NCBI RefSeq assembly: GCF_047149785.1
Contig: NZ_BAAGBE010000001.1
Coordinates: forward strand, 1,488,001-1,552,000
Source: Nitrobacter sp047149785
GTDB lineage: Bacteria; Pseudomonadota; Alphaproteobacteria; Rhizobiales; Xanthobacteraceae
DNA: 64,000 bases
Direction: 5' to 3'
Part shown: one piece after another, positions 17,336 to 26,394 of the stretch
Layout of the letters: each line of letters starts with the position of its first letter
Numbering within the stretch: the first letter of the stretch is position 1
Notes under the pieces: generated by a model
Told to the model about the DNA's origin: nothing
The model's database searches: none
What the model saw: only the letters and a program-made list of their open reading frames with translations
Position numbers and translations under genes: made by a program

Positions 17336-20300
17336 TTCGCGGGATGCACCTCGACGCGGCCGGTGCCGGTGCGGCCGTAGCGCGAGGGATTGTACATGTC
17401 CTCGACATAGGCCTGCGGCAACACGTATTTGCCGGGCGATACCGCGCGCACCACGTAAGCGACGGTGAACACCGCCTTGTCGTTGGCCGCACGATCGATC
17501 GCCGCGGTGAACCGGTCGTCGCGGAATTCCGTGCTGACCGGCTCCTGGCCGTCCTCGATCCAGTCGAGGGTGCCGGTGTCGCCCGACGAGACCAGGTGGG
17601 GATTGTCGATTTCGAAACCCGCGGGAAGATAGTCGGCCACCATGATGTGACCGTAGGTCGGCTTCGCCTCCGTAATCTTGAGAACGACGGCGAACCGATC
17701 GTTCTGTCTCGCCTGCGCCGGATCCGCGGGCGTCCCGTCGAGCGTGAAATAGTTTCGCTCGATCGCAAAACCGTTCGACGTCGCCGGTTCAGGGGTCACC
17801 GGCGCGCCGGCCACGGAAATCGCCGCCTGTACCGGGGCATCGCCGGTGTTGGTGATCTTGATCGGCTTGCCCGCCATCTCGGCCGCCTTGTAGCTGCGAT
17901 AGAGCGCGGTCTTGACCGGCGCCCCGTCGACGTCGAGCGACATGGACTCCTTCGCAAGCGCCCTCGCCGCCAGAACCAGCCACGCGTTCTCCTGCGTGGA
18001 AGTATAGGGCGTCAGTCCGCGCGCCGCCTCCACCCGCTGCACCGCCTGCGTCACCGTCGCTCGCGGCGCGTTGCCTTCGCCCGCCAGCGACACCAGCGCC
18101 GCCGCGTCGCGTAGCGCCGAGCCGTAGTCCGTCCGGCCGAACTCGATGACCGGTTTGGGCGCGAGACTTTCGGCCGCCGCCGCGTACACGCGCTCCGCCC
18201 GACGCCGGTCGCCCACGAGCGCGAGCGCCGCGGCGAGCTGTGCCTTGGCGATCGGCGTCGCCAGATCGTTCAGCTTGGTATCGGCGAGATAACGGAGGTC
18301 TCCGACCGGAGCGGTTCCGTTCCTGGCGAGAACGTAAAGCCCGTAGGCCAGATCACGGCCGCCGTCCTTCTCCGGCTCCGCCGCATTCACGACCGAGTTG
18401 CGGATGCGGTCGAGCGCGCTCCTGAACAGGGGATCGGGGACCGCAAATCCCTTTTCGCGGGCGCGGGTCAGGAAGTCGGTCACGTAGGCATCCAGCCATG
18501 GATCATCGCCGCCGGATGACCAGAGCCCGAACGAGCCGTTCGAGCCTTGCCGCGCCAGCAGGCGGTCGATCGAACTCTTGATGCGATCATCAACGCTCGT
18601 GTCCATCGCGAGATGCGCGCCGGCCGCGAGTTCATTGACGTAAAGCAGCGGCATGGCGCGGCTGGTGATCTGCTCGGAACAGCCGAACGGATAACGGTCG
18701 AGGGCTTTAAGAACGGTCGCCGCGTCCAGCGCCGACGACAGGCCGACCGACATCGACACGCCGCCGGTCCCTTGCACGAGATCGGAGAACATATCCGAGG
18801 TCAGCGTCAGGCTCTCGCCCTTCGCCAGCGTGCGGACCGAGCGGCGCGCCAGGATCTGGGTCGCGGGCTTGACCTCGAGATCGTAGTGCCGCGCCAGCGT
18901 CAGGCCGTTCGGCCCCTTGATATCGACGTCGAAGTGCGCCGTGCCGGATCCGCCGACCGCATCGAGCGTCAGCGCCGTCGAGCCGCGTTGCCTGGCCGCG
19001 AGCCTGATCGTTGTCGCGGGACTGCCCGCCACTTTCACGGGTCCCGAGGCTTTCACGTTGACGGCGTAGTCGCCGGGCGCGCCCTCGACGTTGTCGAGGT
19101 CGAAACTCATGGTGCCCTGGTCGCCGGTCAGCAGGAAGCGCGGCAACGTCGCCGTCAGCACGACCGGATCGCGCACGGTGACGTCGACCGTCGCTCGCCC
19201 CAGCTTGGTCGCGCTCCAGGCTACCGCCATCACCCGCGCTGTGCCGGCGAATTCCGGAATATCGAAGCTGATCTCGGCGGTGCCGTCCGCGGCAACCGTG
19301 ACGATGCCCGAATAGAGCGCAAGCGGCTTCTGTGTCGGCGGACTGCCCTGCAACTCGGCCCCCGCCGAATCACCGCCCGTCCTGAGCTGACCGCGCGTCC
19401 CCTGCATGCCATCGATCAGTTGCCCGTAGAGATCGCGGATTTCCGACGTCATGCGGCGCTGGCCGAGATAATAGTCGTCCGGCGCTGGCGGCTTGTAATT
19501 GGTGAGATTGAGGATGCCGACATCAACCGCGGCAACGACGATCTTGGCGTCTTCGCCCGGGCTTAGGCCACCGACCTTCACAGGCAGCTTGAGCGTTGTC
19601 GATGGCCGCGCCAATGCCGGCGGCGACAGGCTGACGGACAGGGTGCGGGCCGTCCTGTCGATGCCGAACCATTTGATGCCGATCGCGCGGCCGGGCATCC
19701 GCCGTGCGGCGACGTCGAGCGGCCGCCGCAGCGTCGCCACGACATAAGCGCCGGTTCCCCAATCCTTGCCGACCGGGATTTTCACCTGCGAGGTGCCTTC
19801 CTTGACGTCTATGGTTTGCGTGGTGAGCAGCCGGTCGCCGAGAACGTTGATCGTGAGTTTGCCGGCGGACCGGGCGTTGACCGAAACGGTCATGGTGTCG
19901 CCTGACAGGTAGTCCGGTTTGTCGATCGAGGTTTCCAAGAGATCGGGCGTATCGGCGCTGCCGTCGGAATACCAGCCGACATCGAACTGAACCGAGGTCA
20001 GCGGACCGTTGGGATCGGACGATTTGACATCGAGACGGTAGCGTCCGGGCCGGGGAGAAAATTCGATCCGCGCGGGCTTGTTCGCGGCAATCGAGAGGTC
20101 ACCGTCGGCGACACGCCTGGTCGATTTCACCGGCTCGTATTCCCACGACGAATCCTGACGATACCATTGATACCTGCTTTCGAGCTTGAGCAGTTCATAG
20201 CGCAGGCCCTCGCGCGCAAGCGAGGTCCCGTCGGGGGCGACGAAGGCGACATCGAAACCGGCCTTGTCGCCTTCCGCGACGTTCTTGTCGCCAAACAATG

Positions 20301-22548
20301 GCTTGACGCCGATCATGGCCGCGGGCGGCTTCACAGGAAGGACGAGCTTCCGCTCGACCGCGCGCCCGCCGGCCTCGGCCATGCGAATGAAGATCTGCGC
20401 TTCCTGCGGCCGGGTCGATGACGGCGGCGCGGCGAGGCTGACCGGGAACGTCGCGGCGCCGTTTGCATCGGCTTCGGGCAGGTTCTCGATCGGTTTGCGC
20501 TCGTTGTCGACACTCTCGTCGTCGGCCACGCCGAACTGATATCCGGCATAACCCGGGCGGCTCTCGACGGGAGCTACCAGCATATCGCCCTCGAGATGCA
20601 ACCCGGATGCCGGTGCGCCGTAGAGGAAACGGCCGTCGACCTTAAGTTCTACCGGAGTTTCAGCACCTATCTGTTTCGCTTTGGTCGTTAAGTCGAATTC
20701 GATCCTGTCCGGAACATAGTCTTCGACCATGAAGGTGGTTTCGCCGACGGATCGTCCCTTCGGGTCGGTGAAGGCGCGAACCCGCCACGTCCCGGTGGGC
20801 ACGGCCGAGTTGAGCGGCAGGCTCAGGCTTCGCCCGCCGGCGCCCTGATCGGCCAGCACGGCGCGGCGGAATTCGACCCCGTCGGGCCGTTCGACCACCA
20901 GCGTCAGCGGTCCGCCGGTCACGGCATTGCCCTGCCCGTCGCGCAACAATGCCGTCAGATGGATCGTCTCCCCCGAGCGATAGACGCCGCGCTCGGCATA
21001 AACGAAGGCATCGGCGCCTTCGGGCACGGCGCGGCCCGACACGCCGCGGTCGGTCAGGTCGAAGGCGCTCGCCTTCAGGCTGAGAAACGCATAGTCGGCG
21101 TTACCGGTGCTCACCGTCAGCAACGCCGGCGACAGCCCGCCCTCGCCTCTGGCGAGACCCGGCTCGAACAGCGCGTGGCCGGATTCATCGGTCTTGCGAG
21201 TCGCCAGGATCTCGTTGTTGCGGGCGATCAGGCGGACTTCCGCCTTGCCGATGGCATCGGTCGTCGCCAGCGAATTGACGAAGACGTGGATGCCGTCATT
21301 GCCGGAATAGGCGGTCAGGCCCAGGTCGGAAACGATGAACCACTGGGTCGCCAGCGAACCGGATTCCTCGTCGCTCGTCGAACCCGGTCCCTTGGGCGCG
21401 GCCGTCATCACGTAGACGCCGGGCTGAAGGTTTCCGAGCGCCTCGTCGACGGGAAACGCGGTGGTCACATCGGCATTCAGCGTGGCGGCTGTCGCAATCT
21501 CGCCCGACCAGACCTTGACCCCGCGTTCGTTGCCGAGATCGGACAACTGATAGCCGCTGAGCGTCTTCTGGAAGTCGCTGTCGATCACGGTGTTGATGAG
21601 ATTGCGGTCGCCGATCCGGAACACCTGCACCGACACCGCCTGGGTGTTGACGCTGACCAGCGGAATGCCGCGCTGGCCGGTGCGCGGCAGCACGTAGGCG
21701 CGGCCGATGAAGCGGACGAACGGCTTGCGGTCCCGCACGTAGACGTTGAACTCCGCCGATTTCGGCAAGCCTTCCTTGACCGTCGAAGGCAGACCGGCGC
21801 GCAGATTAATGTTGTAGCGCTCGCCGTGCTTGAGACCCTCGACGCAGAGTTGTTTGTCCTCCGACGACAGCGCCGGACGGTCGGCGCCGGCAAGCGTCAC
21901 GAACGGCGAAAAGTCGGTGCGCTTGGCAAGGTCCTCCGAGAACTGGAAGCAGACGCGCGGCGAGGTCGAATCCGAATCCACGGTGTAATCGAGCAGCCGG
22001 AAGCCGTGGTCGTCGCGCATCTTTTCGTATTGCTCGCGAACCTCGGCGACCTCGCGCAGATCGAGCGACAGCCGCAAGGTATCGAGCGCCGGTCGCCACA
22101 GCTTGCGCTCCGAGAAGGCGCGTCCGAGAACCGCCAGCGCATCGGCCTCGAGACCGGGATCGTGCGCCCGCTGATAGGCGATATAGGCGGCGGTGGAAGC
22201 CCGCTCGAGCAGGAAGGTCCGTTCCTGGCTCGTGGTCGGCCTGATCTGGAAAATCGTCCGCGCCAGCCGCAGCCAATTGCCGCTGTCGTCAGGGGCGACG
22301 GTCGCGATCTGGCTGAGAATCTGGAGGCCGCTGCGGAAATCGGATCGCTTGAAGGCGGCGTCGGCATCGGTCCGCAACGTCGGGGCCGATTTGGCGACGG
22401 CGCCCGCTTCGCTCTTGATCTGGGCCTCGAGCTTGATCGCCGCGTCGGCGAGATCGTCGCGCTTGAAAGCCTTGTCCGCCGCCTGCGCCGAAACCAGTCC
22501 AATCGCCAGCATCGCACAGAGAACGACGGCGCGCACCATTCCGGTCAT
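17332..22548 (-). CDS. Bacterial alpha-2-macroglobulin family protein (thioester-containing, YfhM-like)
   Basis: 1738-residue periplasmic protease-trap protein. A signal peptide (MVRAVVLCAMLAIGLVSAQA) precedes an N-terminal helical region, then macroglobulin (MG) beta domains with the bait-type region, and the thioester motif GCSEQ with Cys1290 and Gln1293 inside an alpha-helical toroid domain (SIDRLLARQGSNGSFGLWS, DFLTRAREKGF). Family length is about 1650-1900. No lipobox Cys is visible after the signal peptide, unlike E. coli YfhM, so it may be soluble in the periplasm. Operonic with pbpC. Large open frames on the opposite strand here are codon-bias shadows. Confidence 0.93.
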   Translation of the reverse strand: MTGMVRAVVLCAMLAIGLVSAQAADKAFKRDDLADAAIKLEAQIKSEAGAVAKSAPTLRTDADAAFKRSDFRSGLQILSQIATVAPDDSGNWLRLARTIFQIRPTTSQERTFLLERASTAAYIAYQRAHDPGLEADALAVLGRAFSERKLWRPALDTLRLSLDLREVAEVREQYEKMRDDHGFRLLDYTVDSDSTSPRVCFQFSEDLAKRTDFSPFVTLAGADRPALSSEDKQLCVEGLKHGERYNINLRAGLPSTVKEGLPKSAEFNVYVRDRKPFVRFIGRAYVLPRTGQRGIPLVSVNTQAVSVQVFRIGDRNLINTVIDSDFQKTLSGYQLSDLGNERGVKVWSGEIATAATLNADVTTAFPVDEALGNLQPGVYVMTAAPKGPGSTSDEESGSLATQWFIVSDLGLTAYSGNDGIHVFVNSLATTDAIGKAEVRLIARNNEILATRKTDESGHALFEPGLARGEGGLSPALLTVSTGNADYAFLSLKASAFDLTDRGVSGRAVPEGADAFVYAERGVYRSGETIHLTALLRDGQGNAVTGGPLTLVVERPDGVEFRRAVLADQGAGGRSLSLPLNSAVPTGTWRVRAFTDPKGRSVGETTFMVEDYVPDRIEFDLTTKAKQIGAETPVELKVDGRFLYGAPASGLHLEGDMLVAPVESRPGYAGYQFGVADDESVDNERKPIENLPEADANGAATFPVSLAAPPSSTRPQEAQIFIRMAEAGGRAVERKLVLPVKPPAAMIGVKPLFGDKNVAEGDKAGFDVAFVAPDGTSLAREGLRYELLKLESRYQWYRQDSSWEYEPVKSTRRVADGDLSIAANKPARIEFSPRPGRYRLDVKSSDPNGPLTSVQFDVGWYSDGSADTPDLLETSIDKPDYLSGDTMTVSVNARSAGKLTINVLGDRLLTTQTIDVKEGTSQVKIPVGKDWGTGAYVVATLRRPLDVAARRMPGRAIGIKWFGIDRTARTLSVSLSPPALARPSTTLKLPVKVGGLSPGEDAKIVVAAVDVGILNLTNYKPPAPDDYYLGQRRMTSEIRDLYGQLIDGMQGTRGQLRTGGDSAGAELQGSPPTQKPLALYSGIVTVAADGTAEISFDIPEFAGTARVMAVAWSATKLGRATVDVTVRDPVVLTATLPRFLLTGDQGTMSFDLDNVEGAPGDYAVNVKASGPVKVAGSPATTIRLAARQRGSTALTLDAVGGSGTAHFDVDIKGPNGLTLARHYDLEVKPATQILARRSVRTLAKGESLTLTSDMFSDLVQGTGGVSMSVGLSSALDAATVLKALDRYPFGCSEQITSRAMPLLYVNELAAGAHLAMDTSVDDRIKSSIDRLLARQGSNGSFGLWSSGGDDPWLDAYVTDFLTRAREKGFAVPDPLFRSALDRIRNSVVNAAEPEKDGGRDLAYGLYVLARNGTAPVGDLRYLADTKLNDLATPIAKAQLAAALALVGDRRRAERVYAAAAESLAPKPVIEFGRTDYGSALRDAAALVSLAGEGNAPRATVTQAVQRVEAARGLTPYTSTQENAWLVLAARALAKESMSLDVDGAPVKTALYRSYKAAEMAGKPIKITNTGDAPVQAAISVAGAPVTPEPATSNGFAIERNYFTLDGTPADPAQARQNDRFAVVLKITEAKPTYGHIMVADYLPAGFEIDNPHLVSSGDTGTLDWIEDGQEPVSTEFRDDRFTAAIDRAANDKAVFTVAYVVRAVSPGKYVLPQAYVEDMYNPSRYGRTGTGRVEVHPAK

Positions 22549-22960
22549 GAAAAGCTCCCTGCGCGAAGAAATGCCGCACGGTGTCGGAATCCGAAGCTCG
22601 CCTCGCTGCGTGGCGAGCTTCCAATCCGGAGGGACACTAGCAAACCTATGATCCCGGTGTGATTCAGATTCGGAGTTCCGCTTTGAAGAGGTTCAGGGGA
22701 CAATAAGGCAAACTTTCGAACCACCAGGAAAATCCGCGGAAGGTGACGGGCTCAAGCCCTTCCCCTTGCGATCCCGGACGAAACCGCATGCGATATTCCG
22801 AGCCGGTCCGTTCGCTCCCGACGACGGCACTCGCTAACGGCAAACCAGGTAGCAACGGCTCGTCCGTGCCGGTTCGTCGCCCGATTGGTCAGAATGGTTC
22901 GAATCGGGGCTTGGCGCGAGGTCGGTTTTTTCATATTGCGGTGATATGACCGGTCTTAAC
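22549..22960. other. Intergenic region upstream of tRNA-Arg
   Basis: 412 bp between the a2M start and the tRNA. It must contain the a2M-pbpC promoter on the minus strand and the tRNA promoter on the plus strand; the T-rich stretch near 22926-22932 lies about 30 bp ahead of the tRNA. No gene or conserved element recognised. Confidence 0.4.
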
Positions 22961-23037
22961 GGTCCCGTAGCTCAACTGGATAGAGTAGCGGATTTCTACT
23001 CCGCGGGTTGCAGGTTCGAATCCTGCCGGGATCGCCA
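22961..23037 (+). tRNA. tRNA-Arg (anticodon UCU)
   Basis: A 77-nt cloverleaf with encoded CCA. Acceptor strands GGTCCCG/CGGGATC pair over seven positions, discriminator G then CCA; anticodon stem GCGGA/TCCGC encloses loop TTTCTAC, giving anticodon TCT for AGA codons; T-arm GCAGG-TTCGAAT-CCTGC. The 3' 19 bp serve as the left attachment core of the neighbouring island, and the island integrase reads antisense into the 3' half of this gene. The tRNA is intact after integration. Confidence 0.97.
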
Positions 23038-24147
23038 ATCGTCTTTTGCCACCAGTGATTTCAATAGGTTATCGTCACTTTTGCCTAACTCCTCGGGTGG
23101 GTTAGGCAATTTGATATCGAAACCGCTCTGCAGTTTCGCCATTGCGGTTGCGGCTAAACGCTTGCGCGCTGCGGCTCGGCAATACCGCTCAATCTCCCGA
23201 ATATCGGTATGTCCCGTGATGCTCATGATTTCGAGGGCGCTGCATTGCGTCTCGGCTAGCCGCCTGCAGGCTGCTTTGCGCAGGCCGTGCGGGGACGACT
23301 TCGGCGGGAGGCCAGCCTCCTTCGCCGCGCCACTTATCCACGACGAGAACGCCTTTTCGCTGCGAGCGCGTCCGTTCTTGGTCTCGATGAAGGCTGGGCC
23401 GTCTTTCGGGCAGTCAGCAATATACCGGGCCAACTCGCGATGCACAGGAATGCATAACTCGACATGACCTTGGCTTTTTTGAGTGGTGATAACGAAGCCA
23501 TCCTTCGTCAGGTGTGTCCAGCCCAGCCGAACAGCGTCGCTCCGCCGCAGGCCGGTGTGCAGCAAAACCTCCATTGCAAGCCGGAGCGGAGTGCCGACAG
23601 GCCAGCATCTGCGAAATGCGGCGATATCTTCCTCTGTCCAAGTGCGGTGCCCGGTGGTTTTCAGCTTCACCCTCTTAGCCACGACGACCGGATTGTCAGC
23701 GCGCATTCCAGCCGACACTGCGTAATCCATGACGGCTTTGAGGCGCTTGCGGAAATTGCTCGCCGCAGATGGCGTGTTGGCCATCTCATCGATCAACTTG
23801 TTGATGTGCTTCGGCTGGAGGCTGGCAATCGGCCCATCGCCGTGCTTGTCGACAAACCTATCCAGTACGCCGCGGTAGACGGCCTGTGTCGACTTCGCCA
23901 AAGCCTTGAATTCGGAGCTGCCATAGTAGCCCCTCACCGCCGCAGCAATCGTCCCTGCCCTGATTCGGCGCACCGCCGGTATCGGCTCGTCTGTCGACAT
24001 TGCGGCATGATAGGCCGCCCAAAATTCCGGCGTGTATAGAGGCGCGGGCAACGCAATTTGCGGCCTGCCCGGCCGGCGCAGATAGACACGGGGTCTCCCG
24101 TGCCTATCGACGTACTCGTTTACGAATTTAGGTTTTCGCTGCCGCAC
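22996..24147 (-). CDS. Tyrosine site-specific recombinase (island integrase)
   Basis: Phage-type integrase of about 383 residues. A SAM-like N-terminal binding domain (YGSSEFKALAKSTQAVYRGV) is followed by the catalytic domain with HTGLRRSD (first Arg), SPHGLRKAACR (His-x-x-Arg), TGHTDIREIERYCR (His and the Tyr nucleophile). I favour the GTG at 24147; a TTG at 24159 is also open. Either overlaps the AlpA-like gene upstream. The C-terminal residues SNLQPAE and the stop lie inside the tRNA on the opposite strand. It should catalyse insertion and excision at the 19-bp core. Confidence 0.93.
   Translation of the reverse strand: MRQRKPKFVNEYVDRHGRPRVYLRRPGRPQIALPAPLYTPEFWAAYHAAMSTDEPIPAVRRIRAGTIAAAVRGYYGSSEFKALAKSTQAVYRGVLDRFVDKHGDGPIASLQPKHINKLIDEMANTPSAASNFRKRLKAVMDYAVSAGMRADNPVVVAKRVKLKTTGHRTWTEEDIAAFRRCWPVGTPLRLAMEVLLHTGLRRSDAVRLGWTHLTKDGFVITTQKSQGHVELCIPVHRELARYIADCPKDGPAFIETKNGRARSEKAFSSWISGAAKEAGLPPKSSPHGLRKAACRRLAETQCSALEIMSITGHTDIREIERYCRAAARKRLAATAMAKLQSGFDIKLPNPPEELGKSDDNLLKSLVAKDDWRSRQDSNLQPAE
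23019..23037 (+). repeat. attL core (19-bp direct repeat, copy 1)
   Basis: AATCCTGCCGGGATCGCCA, forming the T-stem/acceptor end of tRNA-Arg including CCA. Identical to 38842-38860; identity ends exactly at both sides. Confidence 0.93.
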
Positions 24148-24392
24148 GCCTTGTCCCAATATTCAGAGTCATAGTCGTTGGCCGCAGAAACGCCGTCAAA
24201 TAACACGTCCAAAGCCACACGGTCCCATACACTTACACCAAATAGTTGAAGCGGCGCAGGAACGGTCCCCGCCTTCACCTGCTTGTCAAAGTGGCTCGGG
24301 CTGATTCCGAGATACCGTGCCGCCTCAACACGGCGAAGACCACGGGGGACAGTGCCGCCGCGTTGATTATCGTTGGCATGATGGAGCGTCAT
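24120..24392 (-). CDS. AlpA/MerR-like helix-turn-helix protein (excisionase-type regulator)
   Basis: 90-residue DNA-binding protein. The motif RRVEAARYLGISPSHFDKQV (winged-helix HTH) is followed by a loop and VWDRVALDVLFD, as in AlpA/excisionase-family proteins, which in P4-like satellites activate or direct integrase. I start at the ATG at 24392. The last 28 bp overlap the integrase start, so integrase translation is probably coupled to it, fitting a role in controlling excision. Confidence 0.8.
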   Translation of the reverse strand: MTLHHANDNQRGGTVPRGLRRVEAARYLGISPSHFDKQVKAGTVPAPLQLFGVSVWDRVALDVLFDGVSAANDYDSEYWDKACGSENLNS

Positions 24393-24418
24393 GGCGTCAT
24401 CCAAGTTAATGACAATAG

Positions 24419-24916
24419 CTAAGAGTCGGCGTGCACTGGCGTCAACTCCGCCCCCGCTGGAGCGAGATCCACGAAACTCGATCCCCGACACACCTTCCCA
24501 CCCGTCCTCGACGCCGGCCGCGGCTTGCGCACCGCGCCGGCGCCCCGCTCCAGGTCCGTAACTACCGTCCACTGGCCAGTCTGGCTGTCGCCGGTACCCC
24601 AACCCAAGGAATGCTCGGCGTCGACGTCAGGTTCTGGATCTTCACTGGGTTCTCGGCCGTCGTGTTCGTCTTCTAAGTCGTGGCCACCGTCTGCATTCAT
24701 GTAAAATCCGCGCCCTTCTTGGCGCTGCAATTCCGGCATGAAGCCGGCGCTCCAGCCTAGGGAGGGTTCGTCGTCGGATCCGTCTTCAAGGTCGGGGTCG
24801 GGTTCGATGTCGGAATCGCCGTCGATCTGGTCGAGAAGGTCGATCAACAAGGAAATTTGGGCTTCGAGGACTTGGCGGGTTATTGGCAGATTCGTGGTAT
24901 CGATAGAGTCAGCCAT
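24419..24916 (-). CDS. Acidic hypothetical island protein
   Basis: 165 residues from the ATG at 24916, which has a GGAG site five to eight bases upstream. The N-terminus is a helix (ITRQVLEAQISLLIDLLDQI), then a long Asp/Glu-rich disordered segment with two SLGW motifs, then a basic tail. I do not recognise a family; similar acidic proteins accompany rhizobial prophages. Probably co-transcribed with AlpA and integrase downstream. Function unknown. Confidence 0.7.
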   Translation of the reverse strand: MADSIDTTNLPITRQVLEAQISLLIDLLDQIDGDSDIEPDPDLEDGSDDEPSLGWSAGFMPELQRQEGRGFYMNADGGHDLEDEHDGREPSEDPEPDVDAEHSLGWGTGDSQTGQWTVVTDLERGAGAVRKPRPASRTGGKVCRGSSFVDLAPAGAELTPVHADS

Positions 24917-24982
24917 CGATCGCTCCATGCGCGGTTGGCGGTTAGGGCCGGTCGGGTGTTGCAAGCGCCCGGTCGGCCTGCT

Positions 24983-25018
24983 AATGTAACGCCACTGACA
25001 TTACATAATGTAACGCCA
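24983..25018. promoter_or_regulatory. Operator-like repeats between divergent island genes
   Basis: Two direct copies of AATGTAACGCCA (24983-24994 and 25007-25018) with 24-bp periodicity, the second half of which forms the palindrome TTACAT-A-ATGTAA at 25001-25013. They lie between the minus-strand acidic gene (start 24916) and the plus-strand ribbon-helix-helix gene at 25019, the expected position for an autoregulatory operator. Confidence 0.55.
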
Positions 25019-25183
25019 TTGTCAACACAGCGCCTTAAGACAGCCACGCTAAATCTTCGGATTAGTCCGGAGCTTAAAGCGCTTGCCGACAAGGCCGCCG
25101 CTGAAGACCAGCGGTCGCTGACTTCTCTTGTCGAAAAGCTCCTGACCGACTTTCTGAAGGCTAAGGGTTATTTAAAAAAGTGA
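25019..25183 (+). CDS. Small ribbon-helix-helix-like protein
   Basis: About 54 residues if initiated at the TTG at 25019. The sequence LKTATLNLRISPELKALADK then RSLTSLVEKLLTDFL matches the beta-strand plus two helices of Arc/MetJ-type DNA-binding proteins. The start is uncertain: the open frame continues upstream through the repeat region and lacks an ATG close by. The overlapping repeats suggest it binds its own promoter. It could be an antitoxin-type regulator, but no toxin gene is adjacent on the same strand. Confidence 0.6.
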   Translation: MSTQRLKTATLNLRISPELKALADKAAAEDQRSLTSLVEKLLTDFLKAKGYLKK

Positions 25184-25186
25184 CAC

Positions 25187-25306
25187 ATGTTGATTTTCGT
25201 TCACTCCGAAGGTCAACAGATGGCGCCGCAAGCAAGAGCCGATCTTCCCTCCCGCCCCGAAGCGATTCGGCGGTTGGTTGAGTTAGGGCTGAAGAAGGGC
25301 AAGTAA
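25187..25306 (+). pseudogene. Fragment of a second ribbon-helix-helix protein
   Basis: A 39-codon open frame from ATG 25187, ending RADLPSRPEAIRRLVELGLKKGK. That tail is the standard C-terminus of small rhizobial RHH regulators, but the beta-strand and first helix are missing, so it reads as a remnant. It lies in the same frame as, and one codon after the stop of, the preceding RHH gene. Confidence 0.45.
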
Positions 25307-25348
25307 TAACCCCTACCCCGCGGGCCATGCTCGCACTATTCTAAGGCC

Positions 25349-25615
25349 ATGATCGACGACGATCCTGAAATCGAAGAATCGCCGCTCAGTGGCACCGTGA
25401 CGCGCGAGGGCATTTCGGTCCGCGTCGAAATCTACCGCCTGGTCGAGGGTGATCGAAGCTGGACGCTCGAGGTGATAGATCCAGAAGGTGGCTCTACGGT
25501 TTGGGATGATCGCTTCGCTACTGACCAAGATGCTTATGACGAGTTTTATCGAACGCTGGAGGTTGAAGGCATTCGGTCGTTTTTAGAAAAGCAGCCAGGA
25601 TCGACAAAACACTAG
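25349..25615 (+). CDS. Hypothetical acidic small protein
   Basis: 88 residues, start ATG 25349 with TAAGG six bases upstream. Alternating hydrophobic/charged strands (VRVEIYRLVEGDRSWTLEVI, STVWDDRFATDQDAYDEFYR) suggest a small alpha/beta fold. The codon use is normal for the organism, supporting a real gene. No family recognised; plus-strand, opposite to most of the island. Confidence 0.6.
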   Translation: MIDDDPEIEESPLSGTVTREGISVRVEIYRLVEGDRSWTLEVIDPEGGSTVWDDRFATDQDAYDEFYRTLEVEGIRSFLEKQPGSTKH

Positions 25616-25657
25616 GACGGGTGCGCTGCCCGGGGTTGGACGCGCTGTCGCGGACCA

Positions 25658-26047
25658 TCAGCGAAAGTCGGTGGTGCGAGGCGCACTGGATATCCGGCGC
25701 CCGATGTCACGTTCGGCGCGCTTTTCCCATTTTTGCGCTTCCGCGATCCAGTAGTCACGCCGGTTAATATTAGTCTCGGCTTTCTCACGACATACCGCAG
25801 CTTCCGCCCGGCACGCAACGTAGTGATTCATTTTCGCGGTCATTTCGGAGTCTCCAAACCCGGCGATGATAGCCACTCGGTTGTGTGAGAGCGGTCTCTG
25901 CCCGCCGCGCTCTGCGGATAAGCCGGTCGCGTCGAACGCCTGGCTGGGTCCCCATTGCCTCTTTACGCAGGCGCTATGCTTCTTGGTCCAGGCGTCGATA
26001 AAGCGATCTGGGGTTCTGTGGAAAGCGAGGTCGAGTCGAGTCTGCAT
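25658..26047 (-). CDS. Hypothetical protein with conserved rhizobial C-terminal motif
   Basis: 129 residues. The ATG at 26047 has a strong AAAGGAG site, so I keep the long form; a second ATG at 25843 also has GGAG and begins the more convincing segment MTAKMNHYVACRAEAAVCRE, with KAETNINRRDYWIAEAQKWE, a charged helical motif common in short Bradyrhizobium proteins. The two halves could be separate genes fused by loss of a stop. Function unknown. Confidence 0.6.
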   Translation of the reverse strand: MQTRLDLAFHRTPDRFIDAWTKKHSACVKRQWGPSQAFDATGLSAERGGQRPLSHNRVAIIAGFGDSEMTAKMNHYVACRAEAAVCREKAETNINRRDYWIAEAQKWEKRAERDIGRRISSAPRTTDFR

Positions 26048-26151
26048 AGCGTGGCTCCTTTGTTAGCCGAAGGCTGTGTGAACGCCGCCCAGAGGTAATG
26101 AGGGCGGCGTGGAACGCTCAGAAAGCCGCTCGTGCGGTTCATTAGGGTTCG

Positions 26152-26394
26152 CTAATCGCCCCGAACTGCTGCTTCCGTCGTCCACCAAGCATCGCACTTA
26201 GAGCAGTGCCATTTATTGATGATGACATGGAGCGAATACCGCGAACTCACGGGTGCTGTCACGGTATACCCGCAAGCGCACGTATCAGTTCCCTCGGGAC
26301 GCGATCTTCGGATAGGCAATTCACGAGGGACGCGGTTTGCCCATTTGCGCTCGGATTTTCTCTGCAGGTGAATCGGATAGACCATCGCATACAT
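26152..26394 (-). CDS. Hypothetical small protein with zinc-ribbon-like cysteines
   Basis: 80 residues from ATG 26394, which has AAGGGAG eight bases upstream. Paired cysteines CACG and CSKC separated by about 22 residues suggest a single zinc ribbon in the C-terminal half. No family is recognised. Part of the run of small minus-strand island genes. Confidence 0.6.
   Translation of the reverse strand: MYAMVYPIHLQRKSERKWANRVPRELPIRRSRPEGTDTCACGYTVTAPVSSRYSLHVIINKWHCSKCDAWWTTEAAVRGD

Noticed and set aside
20959..22662. 567-codon open frame on the plus strand antisense to the alpha-2-macroglobulin gene
   Set aside because: Arg/Gln/Gly-rich translation with no family motifs; explained by high-GC codon bias opposite a long real gene.
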